Shown piece by piece: positions 54,621 to 64,000 of a stretch of 64,000 bases of DNA. This DNA comes from Xenoacremonium recifei (Eukaryota > Ascomycota > Sordariomycetes > Hypocreales > Nectriaceae), in the NCBI GenBank assembly GCA_012184525.1, contig WOFQ01000002.1, positions 1,240,001-1,304,000 of the forward strand, written 5' to 3'. Under the pieces are notes generated by a model, which was given only the letters and a program-made list of their open reading frames with translations, made no database searches and was not told the origin of the DNA. The translations under genes and the position numbers were made by a program. Position 1 is the stretch's first letter. Each line of letters opens with the position of its first letter.

Positions 54621-57093
54621 TGTGTGAGTGACGAGAGTGACAGGTAGGGGGAGCGAAGGTAAAGAGAGAGAGGGAGAAATCCAATCGTTGTGTCTACAGA
54701 TCAGCTACCATCTCGACGTGAGGCACACCCTTTTGTATATGAAGCTCCCACCACACCGATACCACCACTAACCGCATGCCCGCCCGGAAAGGCAAGGCAA
54801 CCGGATCTCGATTGGTCCTTGTGTGGCTTACTGGCCCTCCTCCTCCTTTCGTCACCTTGATGCTCACAGCAAAGCCCGTCACGAGGAGGCGTCTGACACT
54901 GCACTCCCTCGAAGCGACTAAGACGATACGGACGATGCCGAACGAGGCTCGGATTGCCCGCAACAGTTAAGGCTCAGGGCCCTCCCGAGCGCCCACAGCT
55001 AGCCCTGCCAATGGCCCGCTTGCGTGCGAACCTTGGGCCTGAGCTCGCTTTGCTTTTGTTCCAGACTCTCACAATATGCATGACAGGGATTCTGATATCC
55101 CATGACCTCCTGCTGAGCTCCATCTGTTGTTTGAATCTGCCCCGCTGCTGGTATGCCCGTCCGTCCCAGATTCGGTGTTCCGTCCACCGTGTCTGGCGGG
55201 TTTCGGGGCTGGAAAGCTGTCACGATGCGGGAGACGAAATCCTCGACGCTGGATTTCTCCGACCGGGCCTGCAATGGGATCACGAGACGTTCCCAAATCA
55301 GCATCCCGTAGATTATTTCCTGGTGGGGAGGAGTAGGGGGGGTTGCACCGAGACGTGTCTGGCTGAGATGGTCTTGTCAGTGAGGCCAGCGACTGTGATA
55401 CCCTCGGTCTGGTTTCCTCCGAGCCAATTGATCTGTTCCACCGAGTAATCCTATCTCCTCGAATTGGCATTCTGCTGGAACTTCTACCAAATGTCAGAAT
55501 CCTAAGATCCATGATGGAGGGATCGTCGCCCACTGCTTGAACCTGACATGCTGCTGCACTCGAGATTCACAGGATCGACACGCCACGGGACCACCCAAAA
55601 GTCCATGCCAAACCTGCTGCTGCCCTCTATCTACAACAAACATGCTGATTTCCATCCTGCCCCGGTCCTCACGGAGTTTCTACCCCGCAATCTCTCGATC
55701 CTCTTCTTTCACTGCCCTTGCCCGTGGGTCCCGGTTCGAGGTGGGGATTGCCGAAAGAGGCAATCCCGGGGAGTCTCCTACGACGCTGTATCTTCTCGGG
55801 AGCGTTGCAACTGATCATGTGAGTCGAGATTTTTTGTTATTTTCGTTTTATGGAGATGAGATTCGTGGTTTGATCTCTGTGGTGGATGTGCCGAGACATT
55901 GGAAGCTCGGCGAGTAAGCGGCAGATGTTGTGCATGCTTCTGTGATTGTTGAGGTCCTCACACATGCCGAGCAACACTGCGTTTGCGGCGCATTCCGACC
56001 TTTGCAACCTTGCACTTTCTTCTGTGGAGACAGGAACTTTTTCGGAAGCTCAAGGAGCTAATTCAAGGAGTGTTGTTGACACCTGGTTTCTTCTCTCAAT
56101 GACAACGATATGTTCATGTACTGTACATGGTATCTCACAAACTGCTCTGCAAACAAGGAAAGTTACAGATTGACGGGACTTTCCCACCAAACCCCTAATA
56201 TCCTTCCCTCGAAGTCACTCGTTGTACTAAACTTCATCTCCGTGAGACAAGAGATCTTCGTTCTGGTGCAACCAACACTCAAAAAATAGAGCCAACAGAG
56301 CCGCCACGTAGATCCCAAGGCCCGGGAACTTACCCGTGGCCTGGCCTGTCACACTCTAAAAACGACCTAGTAGTTGCATCTTGGTCCGGAAATCACAAGC
56401 CAGAGAATCACCGGATGGTCCTGCTGTACTCCGCCGTGAACCCAAGAAAATGCTTTATTGCAATAGCCCAGAGCGAATGTTGTCTCACCAGCATTGTCGC
56501 TCATATTGCACAAGAGTTCGTAGTTACCTCGGCTTAACTTGCTGCTTCGTCGGTTTGGATTTCAGGCCCCTAGAAGCGGAACCTATACTTTCGGCAAGAA
56601 TATTCACCAGGATCAACACCACGAGAAGGCAGACCCACCGTTGAGAGGCTCACATGATTCCTCTTCTTTTACTGACCCTGTATCATGACATGAAACACAT
56701 GTCTAACGGAGACCGATACTCGGCTGTAGATAGCGGGATCGTGCATTGAACCCCTGGTCTAATCCAGAATGCGTAGTCCGGAAAACACACAACCCTCCGC
56801 CCTCGGTACACAATATTCGAGCTCGCCTTAAGATTGCTAACTGATCATTAGCTCTCCTGATGGATTCTTGTCAAGAAAACGAGAGGTTCGTTTCTGTGAT
56901 AAATCAATAAACACCTTCCGATACATGCAATCCAAACGCTCTAAGAAGCACCTGTGCTCCAGCCCCCGCTGGCGGTTTTTGTCCTATCCTGTCATGCTGG
57001 TTGCCCAGCCTCATGTAGCCAAGTTCACATAGTTGGTGTTGCCAAATTCACCTGTCAAACACAACGCCAAAAGCATATCCAAGACATCGATAC
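54621..57093. other. Long intergenic region
   Basis: About 2.5 kb with the SDR promoter at its left end and the 3' end of the amino-acid transporter at its right. Several ORFs of 90-165 codons on both strands show no family resemblance; the best (from 55642) is discussed among the rejected items. No repeats or RNA genes were found. Confidence 0.45.
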
Positions 57094-58893
57094 TCATGCA
57101 TCCTGAATCCACTGCGCAATGGTCACCAACGTCGTATAGACCATGGCGATCATGCCCACCACCATCAGGACCAAATCCAAGGTCTTGACCCAACTCTTTT
57201 CCGCCACGCCCTTGTAATGCAGATACGCCGGGTAGATGTAAACCAAAGGAACGCAGGCAAAGCTGCCAATCAACGCCACAAACTTGTCCAGGTCAGTTGC
57301 TCCCGCCATAGCAACGCCCACGCATAGCGCCATCACCGCCGTTCTCAGCGCATTCTTCTTCCACTTGATGGCCGCACTCTTCTTCCCAGTGGCCCGTTCC
57401 CCAAAGACAGAGGTCTCAATGATTCGAACCGCTGGGAACAGCTGCACGGGTTCACCGGCCAGCACTGCCATTGAATACAGGAATTGAACGGCGTTGACAA
57501 GTGGCGAGTCTTGGGGAAAGTTGGAGATGACCTGGATCTTGGTCTCCTCACCAAAGGTGGCATAGCAGAGAGCACCAACCGACGTGAAAATGATGGTAAT
57601 GAGGAACATGACGAAGTACAGCAAGTTGCTGAAGTGGTGTGGCTTCTTCATGCTTGACTGGATGGGCAGGATCAGGCCGATTCCTTCGAAGGTGAAGATG
57701 GCCGAGCCAATCGTCAAGGTAAAATCTGATGGGTTGAAGAGCTTGACGCTGGACGCCATGCCATTGCGGGCGAGGGCCCAGAAGTCATAGTACCAGATAT
57801 AGACGAGACCAATCATAATGAAAACGTCAGCTATCAATGCAACAGGTCCCAACTTGGAAATATGTCGGATGAGGGCCAGCGGGATGAGGAGAATGAGCTG
57901 AATGGCGATGAGCGCCGGGACGCCAAAAGCCAGGCTACGATCGCCCTTAGTCACAGCATCCAGGAAAGCCCACAGATTCTCGGCCGTGAAGATGAGGCCG
58001 GCGCAGACGAAGCCCAGCTGCGAGACTGCAATGGACGCAAGTATCAGGCTGCGAAATCGGGGGCCCACGATGGAGGCGCCGAGCTCGCCATAACCACCTC
58101 CGTATCTCGCACGGCAATCCAGGAGAAGGCGGAAGCACACGCAATTGATCAGCGAGACGGCAATGAGGACGATAGACGAGAACAGGATGCCGCCGTTGCG
58201 AAAGGCCTTGGGCAGGAACATGATACCCGTGCCGATGAATGCCTTGAGGAGTGTGAAGAAAGTCTTGAAAGTCGTAGCATCGCCTTCTCGTCGCGCTCTC
58301 TTGGAGCTCTTACGCCGAGCAAGGAGTGGCCTTTGTTCCGGAGGCAGATCGGAGTCAGGAGCCACGACAGCTCGTTCGCTTTCGTCCAGGGTCGAATCCT
58401 CCTCGGTATCTGTATCTTCGAGATCCTCGCCGGCAAAGCTACCATACAGATCCAAGAAATCCACAAAGCTTCTGGTCACAACAGTGTACCCGCTCTGCCG
58501 CCTCTGTCGGGCTAGCTGCTGCATGTGATGGCGACGAAAGCCACCAGGCTCTCGCGTCTCGGGATATGTAAGCTCGTCTGCGGCGCCTAGACGGGGAGAA
58601 GGCCGATGAGAGAATGTGTTGGCACGGCGGATGGAGTTTGCGCGGGCCTTGATCATGAACATATCCCGGTGGATGTCACCGCCCTGGAGCCGGAGCGACG
58701 ACTCGGCAGTCTCAGAGCCATTGACGGACTCTGGGGCGTTTGCTGCAGAACCGGCATCTTGCTCCAGGACGCTGGGCCCGAGAGCAACCTCTGGATCGGC
58801 CGAGTAGCCATCGGGGAGGTGGCGGTCGAGAATGGCGACCTGGCGGCTCTGTTCGCTGCCGTAGCTATGGGGAGAATCGACGAAGTCGGCCAT
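57094..58893 (-). CDS. AVT3: Vacuolar amino-acid transporter, AVT3/4-like
   Basis: Intronless, 599 aa. A soluble N-terminal region of about 200 residues, acidic and Ser/Arg-rich (likely cytosolic regulatory), precedes the amino acid/auxin permease domain, which starts at TTFKTFFTLLKAFIGTGIMFLPKAF. About eleven membrane spans follow, including FTFEGIGLILPIQSSMKKP, a signature of the family. Yeast Avt3 and Avt4 export neutral amino acids from the vacuole to the cytosol, and the long N-terminus matches this subgroup. The start at 58893 is in gcc-ATG-GCC context. Confidence 0.9.
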   Translation of the reverse strand: MADFVDSPHSYGSEQSRQVAILDRHLPDGYSADPEVALGPSVLEQDAGSAANAPESVNGSETAESSLRLQGGDIHRDMFMIKARANSIRRANTFSHRPSPRLGAADELTYPETREPGGFRRHHMQQLARQRRQSGYTVVTRSFVDFLDLYGSFAGEDLEDTDTEEDSTLDESERAVVAPDSDLPPEQRPLLARRKSSKRARREGDATTFKTFFTLLKAFIGTGIMFLPKAFRNGGILFSSIVLIAVSLINCVCFRLLLDCRARYGGGYGELGASIVGPRFRSLILASIAVSQLGFVCAGLIFTAENLWAFLDAVTKGDRSLAFGVPALIAIQLILLIPLALIRHISKLGPVALIADVFIMIGLVYIWYYDFWALARNGMASSVKLFNPSDFTLTIGSAIFTFEGIGLILPIQSSMKKPHHFSNLLYFVMFLITIIFTSVGALCYATFGEETKIQVISNFPQDSPLVNAVQFLYSMAVLAGEPVQLFPAVRIIETSVFGERATGKKSAAIKWKKNALRTAVMALCVGVAMAGATDLDKFVALIGSFACVPLVYIYPAYLHYKGVAEKSWVKTLDLVLMVVGMIAMVYTTLVTIAQWIQDA

Positions 58894-59875
58894 GACGACA
58901 GTGGGGGGCCAGTTGGAGCAGTTGGAGCTTGTCAGGCAGAGTTTGTAGTGGATGTTAAAGCAGGGCTAAGCCGATACTGATCGCTGGCCAGAGGCGGGAG
59001 GCTGTCAATTCCATAACCCGCAGCGACTGAGAGATTGCTGTGACCCGGCCGCTGGAGAAGAGAAGGTGAGTGTTGCAGGAAGAAAACAAGTTGAAGCATC
59101 ACCAGTTCGCTTCAAGGGCGAAGAAATGGACGCCAAGTGGAACCTGGCAAGAGCCACCAGCAAAGTGTGGCGTTCGGAGTTCACGATCCACCAGAAAGAA
59201 TCTGACCGAATGTGGGGGGAGCAAGTACTAGAAACCTCGGCGGGCACGCAGCTATTGGAACATTTCCCATTGGACCGCGCTGTGCCATGACGGTTGGGGC
59301 AGGTCATGAGTACAGAGTACCTCCAAGAGCCACCATATTCCATGCCACAACCTGAGAAAACCGCCTGGCAGGAAGGAGCAAGCTGTCGTGGCGGTGCGCG
59401 ATTGCTTGATCATCCCGTCCCGTGTCTTCAACGCTGTCTTGGCCGAGTTGCTTTGTCTTCAATGACCTCCTGATGGTCACATGTTTCGGTTATTTGCTTG
59501 CTCCGATCGCTCATGTCGTTGGAATTTGTTCTGCACTAACATGGACCGGCTTCATGCAACTGCAAATCCTCCGTCACCGGACCCAAGCCCTCAGCTCTTG
59601 TGATCTTGCTTTCTGATACGAGCCGGAGAAGTTAGTCCTAAAACTTGCGTCAATGTGATTTAACGTGAGGTATGCAAAGTGCTTTGTGTTGGAGCGTTAG
59701 ATGCCCGAGGTATCTGTAGTTGGTTCCCGTTCGCTATTGCGTCTAGCGGCCAAAGAATGGCTAACAAGTCGTCAAACTGCCCCTACCTACACCAAGATTG
59801 ATTCAGATCGTCGACTTGCATCAAAAAGAAAAAATTAATGCATTCTTGCAAAGAGAAGCAAAAAGCAAAAGGAAA
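58894..59875. other. Intergenic region
   Basis: Promoter side of the transporter gene and the 3' flank of the tRNA gene. On the tRNA strand a T-rich stretch (59855-59873) directly follows the tRNA and suits RNA polymerase III termination. No protein gene is supported. Confidence 0.5.
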
Positions 59876-59961
59876 TCCCCGAGACCTGGCTCGAACAGGT
59901 GGCCTTTCGGTGACGAAGGGGCAATTACAGCCGAACGCTCTTCCAGCTGAGCTACTCGGGG
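59876..59961 (-). tRNA. tRNA-Tyr (GTA) with 13-nt intron
   Basis: A full cloverleaf can be drawn: acceptor CCCCGAG/CTCGGGG (7 bp, with the C1-G72 pair diagnostic of eukaryotic tRNA-Tyr), D-arm GCTC/GAGC, anticodon stem TTCGG/CCGAA with loop C-T-GTA-A and anticodon GTA, T-arm ACCTG-TTCGAGC-CAGGT and discriminator A. A 13-nt intron sits after the base 3' of the anticodon, the canonical position. Mature length is 73 nt. A-box (TAGCTCAGCTGG) and B-box (GTTCGAGCC) promoter elements are intact. Confidence 0.96.
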
Positions 59962-60503
59962 GTGGATCTGAAAGCAAGTGCTTCTTAGCCGGTCCTATGT
60001 AGCCTTGCTAATGACTCCCGCCGAGTGTTTCTACATGAGAGCCTGAAAAGGCTCTTTTCAACCTATTTACACTTTTAAAAAAGCGATTTGAGGAGGATTC
60101 GACCAAGAAGTTCAAGATAGCACAGCTTTGGGGGATGAACTGTGTTGTGCTAATGCACTCTGCTTGAGCATGGGCATGCTCCCCTTTCAATGTAATTTTG
60201 GACTCCGCACATACGTGTACTCCTTCGAAAGCGAGTTCCCTCTAGAAGAATCCTTGCAAGTTACAGACATCCTTGGAACTGATAGCTGAAATGATTGGTG
60301 ACACCGTGTCTCATGTATTCAGCCTCGCTGAGGTGCAATGCATCCAGCCGAACTCCGCCCCCGCCACCTCTGTTAGGCGCACTCTCGATGCCCCGACCTG
60401 ATCAGAATTTTCTCTGTTCCTGAAAACTCTCTCCTCTGTAGATTCCTTCCTCGTATGTCAAAAATCCCCCCCGAGCCCACTCTCTGTTTATTTGTTGCTC
60501 GTG
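59962..60503. other. Intergenic region
   Basis: This lies between the tRNA gene and the STAND gene. Pyrimidine-rich sequence (60400-60480) before the ATG suggests a leader. There is nothing else. Confidence 0.5.
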
Positions 60504-63378
60504 ATGGCCGAGGCACTAGGAGTCGCTTCCAGCGTCATCGCAGTCGGTGAACTCGCTGCTAAGGTCGGAAAAACTTGTTTGGAGTACTGCAAGGCATTCA
60601 AATGTGCCGAAGTCGATATAGATCGTTCCAGGAGGTCGGCAGACAGACTCAGCAGTACTCTTGATGCGATTCAGTCCCTTCTCGAAGGAAGTGATGGTCG
60701 AACGCTCGCCATGACACAGAAGATCTCCGAATCTCTCGAAGAGTGTAGGTTAGAGCTGTTAGACTTTCAGGTTGGACTAGCGCCCTTTATGAAGCCTAAG
60801 GGGAAACGTGATTTGGGGTTTCGCTCCTTCAAGTGGGCTTTGAATGGTAAAGAGAACAGAGAAAAACTCATCAACCTGGATCGCCGCATGTGCATCCTTG
60901 GCATAAGTCTGCAAGTTGACCAGACGTAAGTAAATAAGCTCAAATATCGGCTAAGTGGGACTGACCATTTATACTATTCCTTAGACAATGGATGTTCGAC
61001 GTATGTAAGGAACTTAAAGACATTAGACATCGGAGCGGGCAACCGTCGACTATGGTGTGCGAGCCTTGGTACAGTGTTCCCTTTGATCGGGATTTGGATT
61101 TTGTGGCTCGGCCGGATGTCATGTCATGGATAGAAAGCAAATACGCGGATTGGACCTCTCGTATAGCGCTTGTTGGCTTGGGGGGGATTGGGTAGGCCCC
61201 ACGAGTTGCATAATACCTATAAGAAAGTCCGTCTCAAGGCTGACAAAGAGCAGTAAATCCCAGATCGCAATTCAATTTGCACATCTAGTCCACGACACGT
61301 CGCCACAAACCAGTATATTTTGGGTATGTGCAAGTTCAGAGCAGACATTTGAACAGGCCTACCAAGCTATTGCAGACAGAATACGCCTTCCGGGACGAAA
61401 TGAGTCGGGCGTGAACGTTCTTCAATTGGTCTGCAAGTGGTTCGAAAATCAGGCGTCTGGACGTTGGCTCATAATCCTGGACAATGTTGATGATGCCGAC
61501 CTTTTCTTTTCTACCTCCAGGGATCGAGCTAAGTACACGACACGTTTGGACTCCCACAGCAGCGAACAGCAGCCCCTAGCGGCATTTCTACCTCGGCGTC
61601 GCGGGGGATCAATTTTGGTGACTTCGCGAAGCCTCGATGCTGCTGAGAAGCTGACTGATTCCCATCGTGCTATCTGTCCGGTCTCGATTATGGACGGACC
61701 TCAAGCCCTTCAACTTTTCCGGAACAAACTTCAAGGGAGTTTCGATGAGGATGCTGCAACTGAGCTTCTCATGGTCTTGGACTACATCCCACTGGCCATC
61801 TCCCAAGCAGCAGCGTACATCAATCGTCGGGCGCCACGCGTATCAATTAAGACGTATCTAGACACCCTCAAGGAGAACGACAACAAGAAGCGGGCGCTCC
61901 TGGCCCGAGATGCAGGCCATACCAGACGAGACGAGACTGTGTCAAATTCCGTCATTTTCACATGGCAAGTTACCTTCGACCACATACGTCAAGTGAGACC
62001 ATCAGCAGCCGATTTGCTCACTTTTATGAGCTTTTTCAATCCACACGACATTCCTGACTTTGCCCTCCGTAACTACAACGTCAACCATGGAGCCGCTTTG
62101 GATGATGATACCGATTGTAGTGGCTCCAAGTGCGATCATGAAGTCAAGTTCGAAGAGGATATTGAAGATGATCTTGACGTTCTCCGTGGATACTCTCTTA
62201 TATCCATGCACTCAGACCCCGGCCTTTTCGAAATGCACTCTCTAGTACAATTCTGTACGCGAGCCTGGGTTTCTATGGCTGGAGATGAGGCGAAATGGAA
62301 GGGAATCTTCTTGAAGGCTATGTGCAGACATTTCCCAACCCGCTCGTTCAAAGCATACACCCAAGCCCGGATCATCCTTCCTCATGTTCATCCACTACTG
62401 GAAGAGAAGGCAGCTGATGAAGATTTCTCAAATTGGTTGTTTTTGGCAAGCAACTGCGCAGTATTCTACGCTGCATTGGGCCAATATACCCTGGCGGAGG
62501 AGATAGCACAAAAAGCCATCGAAGGGAGGTGGATCGATGTTGAGGGAGGGGACATCCACACCATAACCTCATCTTTTGCGTTAGGGTATGTATACCTCAA
62601 GCAAGGTCTAGATGAAGCGGCAGAAAGATTGTTGGAGAAAAGTTTGGCGCTATGCAATAAAGCAGGAGGAGAACATCACACAGCCACATCGCAAATCGTG
62701 AACGGCCTGGCCTCCTTATACCAACGGCAAAAGAAGTGGAAAGCAGCAGAAGAGGTAATTTCACGGGCGAGGCACTCTGCCGAAAAGACTTATGGAGAGA
62801 AGCACCGCCGGACGCAAGGATATGACGTTATGTTGGGGAGGGTATATTTGAACGAGAACCGCTTTGAAGAGGCGGAGAGCATCCTGTCACAAGTGGTTGA
62901 CACGACGACGCAAACTGGAGTGGAAGCTGATCAATTGACCGCGATGTCGTTGACAACATTAGCGTCCCTTTACCGTCGCCGGGGAGAAGAAGGCGATCAG
63001 TCCCGTGCAGAAAGCTTCTTGAAACGAGCCGTGAAAATATCAGGAGAGACAAGCGGAGACGAAAATTTGGCTACCTTGGTTGCTTTAGAACACTGGGCGC
63101 TATTTTTGAACCGGGAAGGGCGATTGGAGGAAGCGAGCGAAGCGATGACCAGACTTTTGGAATCATTCACCAAAATGCTAGGACCTGATCATCTCATCAC
63201 CTTAAGGTCAGCACTCAACTTGGTCAACGTATATATTGATCAGGGGAGAGTGCAAGAGGCACACAAACTATTCTCTTTGACGTGGGACCGGTCTGAATTG
63301 GGCAAAAGAAAGATTCGGTCTAATTTGGTGACGGGGAAGTTGAAAGATGCGACATTGGATGATACAGTATTGAATTAG
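60504..63378 (+). CDS. STAND/NLR-like protein: N-terminal domain, NB-ARC, TPR
   Basis: Exons 60504-60925, 60985-61191 and 61254-63378 give 917 aa. The start is ATG 60504 (MAEALGVASSVIAVGELA). Residues 1-140 match the fungal STAND N-terminal type (helical, related in style to HeLo-like prodomains). The NTPase has P-loop GLGGIGKS at 205-212, Walker B LIILDNVDD with D286, an RNBS-B-like GSILVTSR, IPLAISQAA (GLPLA equivalent) and MHS in FEMHSLVQF at the MHD position. From about residue 590 there are TPR units (EEIAQKAIEG, AERLLEKSLALCNKAGGEHH, AEEVISRARHSAEKTYGEKH). Intron 2 splits the P-loop just before its Lys. Such proteins act in non-self recognition and programmed cell death in fungi; the role here is inferred. 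Confidence 0.88.
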
Positions 63379-64000
63379 CCATGCAGTCAGTTTGGAAACA
63401 TCCATGACCCAGTCGCGTTCAAGGATTGATTGTTTGAAAGGCAGGCTATATTCCCTGACGTTTGCCAAGGGTCTCAACTCCTGAAACGGTACAGTCTCAC
63501 GATATGCAGTCCAGATGAAGTGTCATGATATTTTTTTGGATCTTTGAAATTGAATTCTGAAAGGAACAAGAACTGTTTGAAAAAGACTAGGGCTAGGTTT
63601 CATGGTTGCGTGATTGCCCAGTTCAAGGCGCAGGGAGCACGCAATAGAGAGGCATCTATCACTTAGAACTCCGTATGTCATGCTGATAATTCGTATCGCG
63701 ATTCAATTGAGATGACAAAAAAGAGCGCTTCTGTTAACGAAGCGTTACTTAGATAGCTGTTTGATGTTAATTAAATTTGACGTCGTCTAAGATTGTGGGC
63801 TTACTGAGTGATCAATTTAGGCTGTCGACTACCGCATTATAAAAACCACAACCGTAATACCGTGGTCCGAGTAAACGAACCTGTTTGTTATGTAGTCTTA
63901 ATGGTATTGTTTATGAGAGTTGATATTAAATTCATTTCTTACCGCTCGCAAATCCGTAGTCCTTGATGATTGTGAGTTAATACTGCGGTGATCGCTCAAA
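63379..64000. other. AT-rich end of window
   Basis: These 620 bases after the STAND gene grow AT-rich, with stops in every frame. There is no gene or recognisable repeat. A neighbouring gene may start beyond the window. Confidence 0.5.

Noticed and set aside
55642..55917. Possible small gene (MLISILPRSSRSFYPAISRS at its start) with a GTGAGT about 170 nt downstream
   Set aside because: The N-terminus looks like a presequence and LYLLGS faintly recalls TraB-type proteins, but no second exon could be joined and no domain is convincing.

Overview
This window is nuclear DNA from a filamentous ascomycete (Pezizomycotina, probably Sordariomycetes; I cannot go lower from sequence alone). The evidence is the many short GT-AG introns of about 50-70 nt with CTAAC/CTGAC-type branch points, a Zn(II)2Cys6 regulator, fungal lysine synthesis (LYS12), a But2-domain secreted protein, a NACHT/NB-ARC-type STAND protein and a tRNA-Tyr with a short intron. 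I place 22 protein-coding genes, plus a Q/N-rich locus interrupted by stop codons, on both strands. I also see one tRNA gene and one strong intronic snoRNA candidate. No transposon or CRISPR is visible.

Layout. 1-15 kb: F-box/Cys-rich protein, SET-domain protein, Zn2Cys6 regulator (minus strand), a PARP-type ADP-ribosyltransferase-like protein, and splicing factor PRP17 (minus). 15-29 kb: ERV14/cornichon (minus), methionine aminopeptidase MAP1 (minus) divergent from kynurenine 3-monooxygenase, mitochondrial ribosomal protein S8, a low-complexity acidic protein (minus) and homoisocitrate dehydrogenase LYS12. 29-45 kb: mitochondrial EF-G MEF1 (minus), a GPI-type aspartic protease (minus), a PLP aminotransferase (minus), an ADP1-like ABCG transporter, and mitoribosomal mS45/Bot1 (minus) divergent from the nucleolar GTPase NOG2. 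46-54 kb: But2-domain secreted protein, the Q/N-rich locus, a small potentially N-myristoylated protein and a short-chain dehydrogenase (minus). 57-64 kb: vacuolar amino-acid transporter (minus), tRNA-Tyr (minus) and an NB-ARC/TPR STAND protein.

Most genes are unlinked housekeeping functions. Three (MRPS8, MEF1, mS45) serve mitochondrial translation. mS45 shares a 295-bp divergent promoter with NOG2, a cytosolic 60S assembly factor. No secondary-metabolite cluster is evident.

Two observations stand out. First, the unusually long second intron of NOG2 (347 nt) folds into two H/ACA-type guide hairpins. Their pockets match the two adjacent uridines of LSU helix 69 that yeast snR191 modifies, and snR191 itself lies in the yeast NOG2 intron. 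Second, the Q/N-rich locus at 47997-52412 keeps one reading frame through five introns and two in-frame UAG codons, both followed after splicing by GAG AA. That pattern suggests stop-codon readthrough or very recent decay. All exon structures were worked out by hand from splice signals, frame continuity and family knowledge, with no transcript data.
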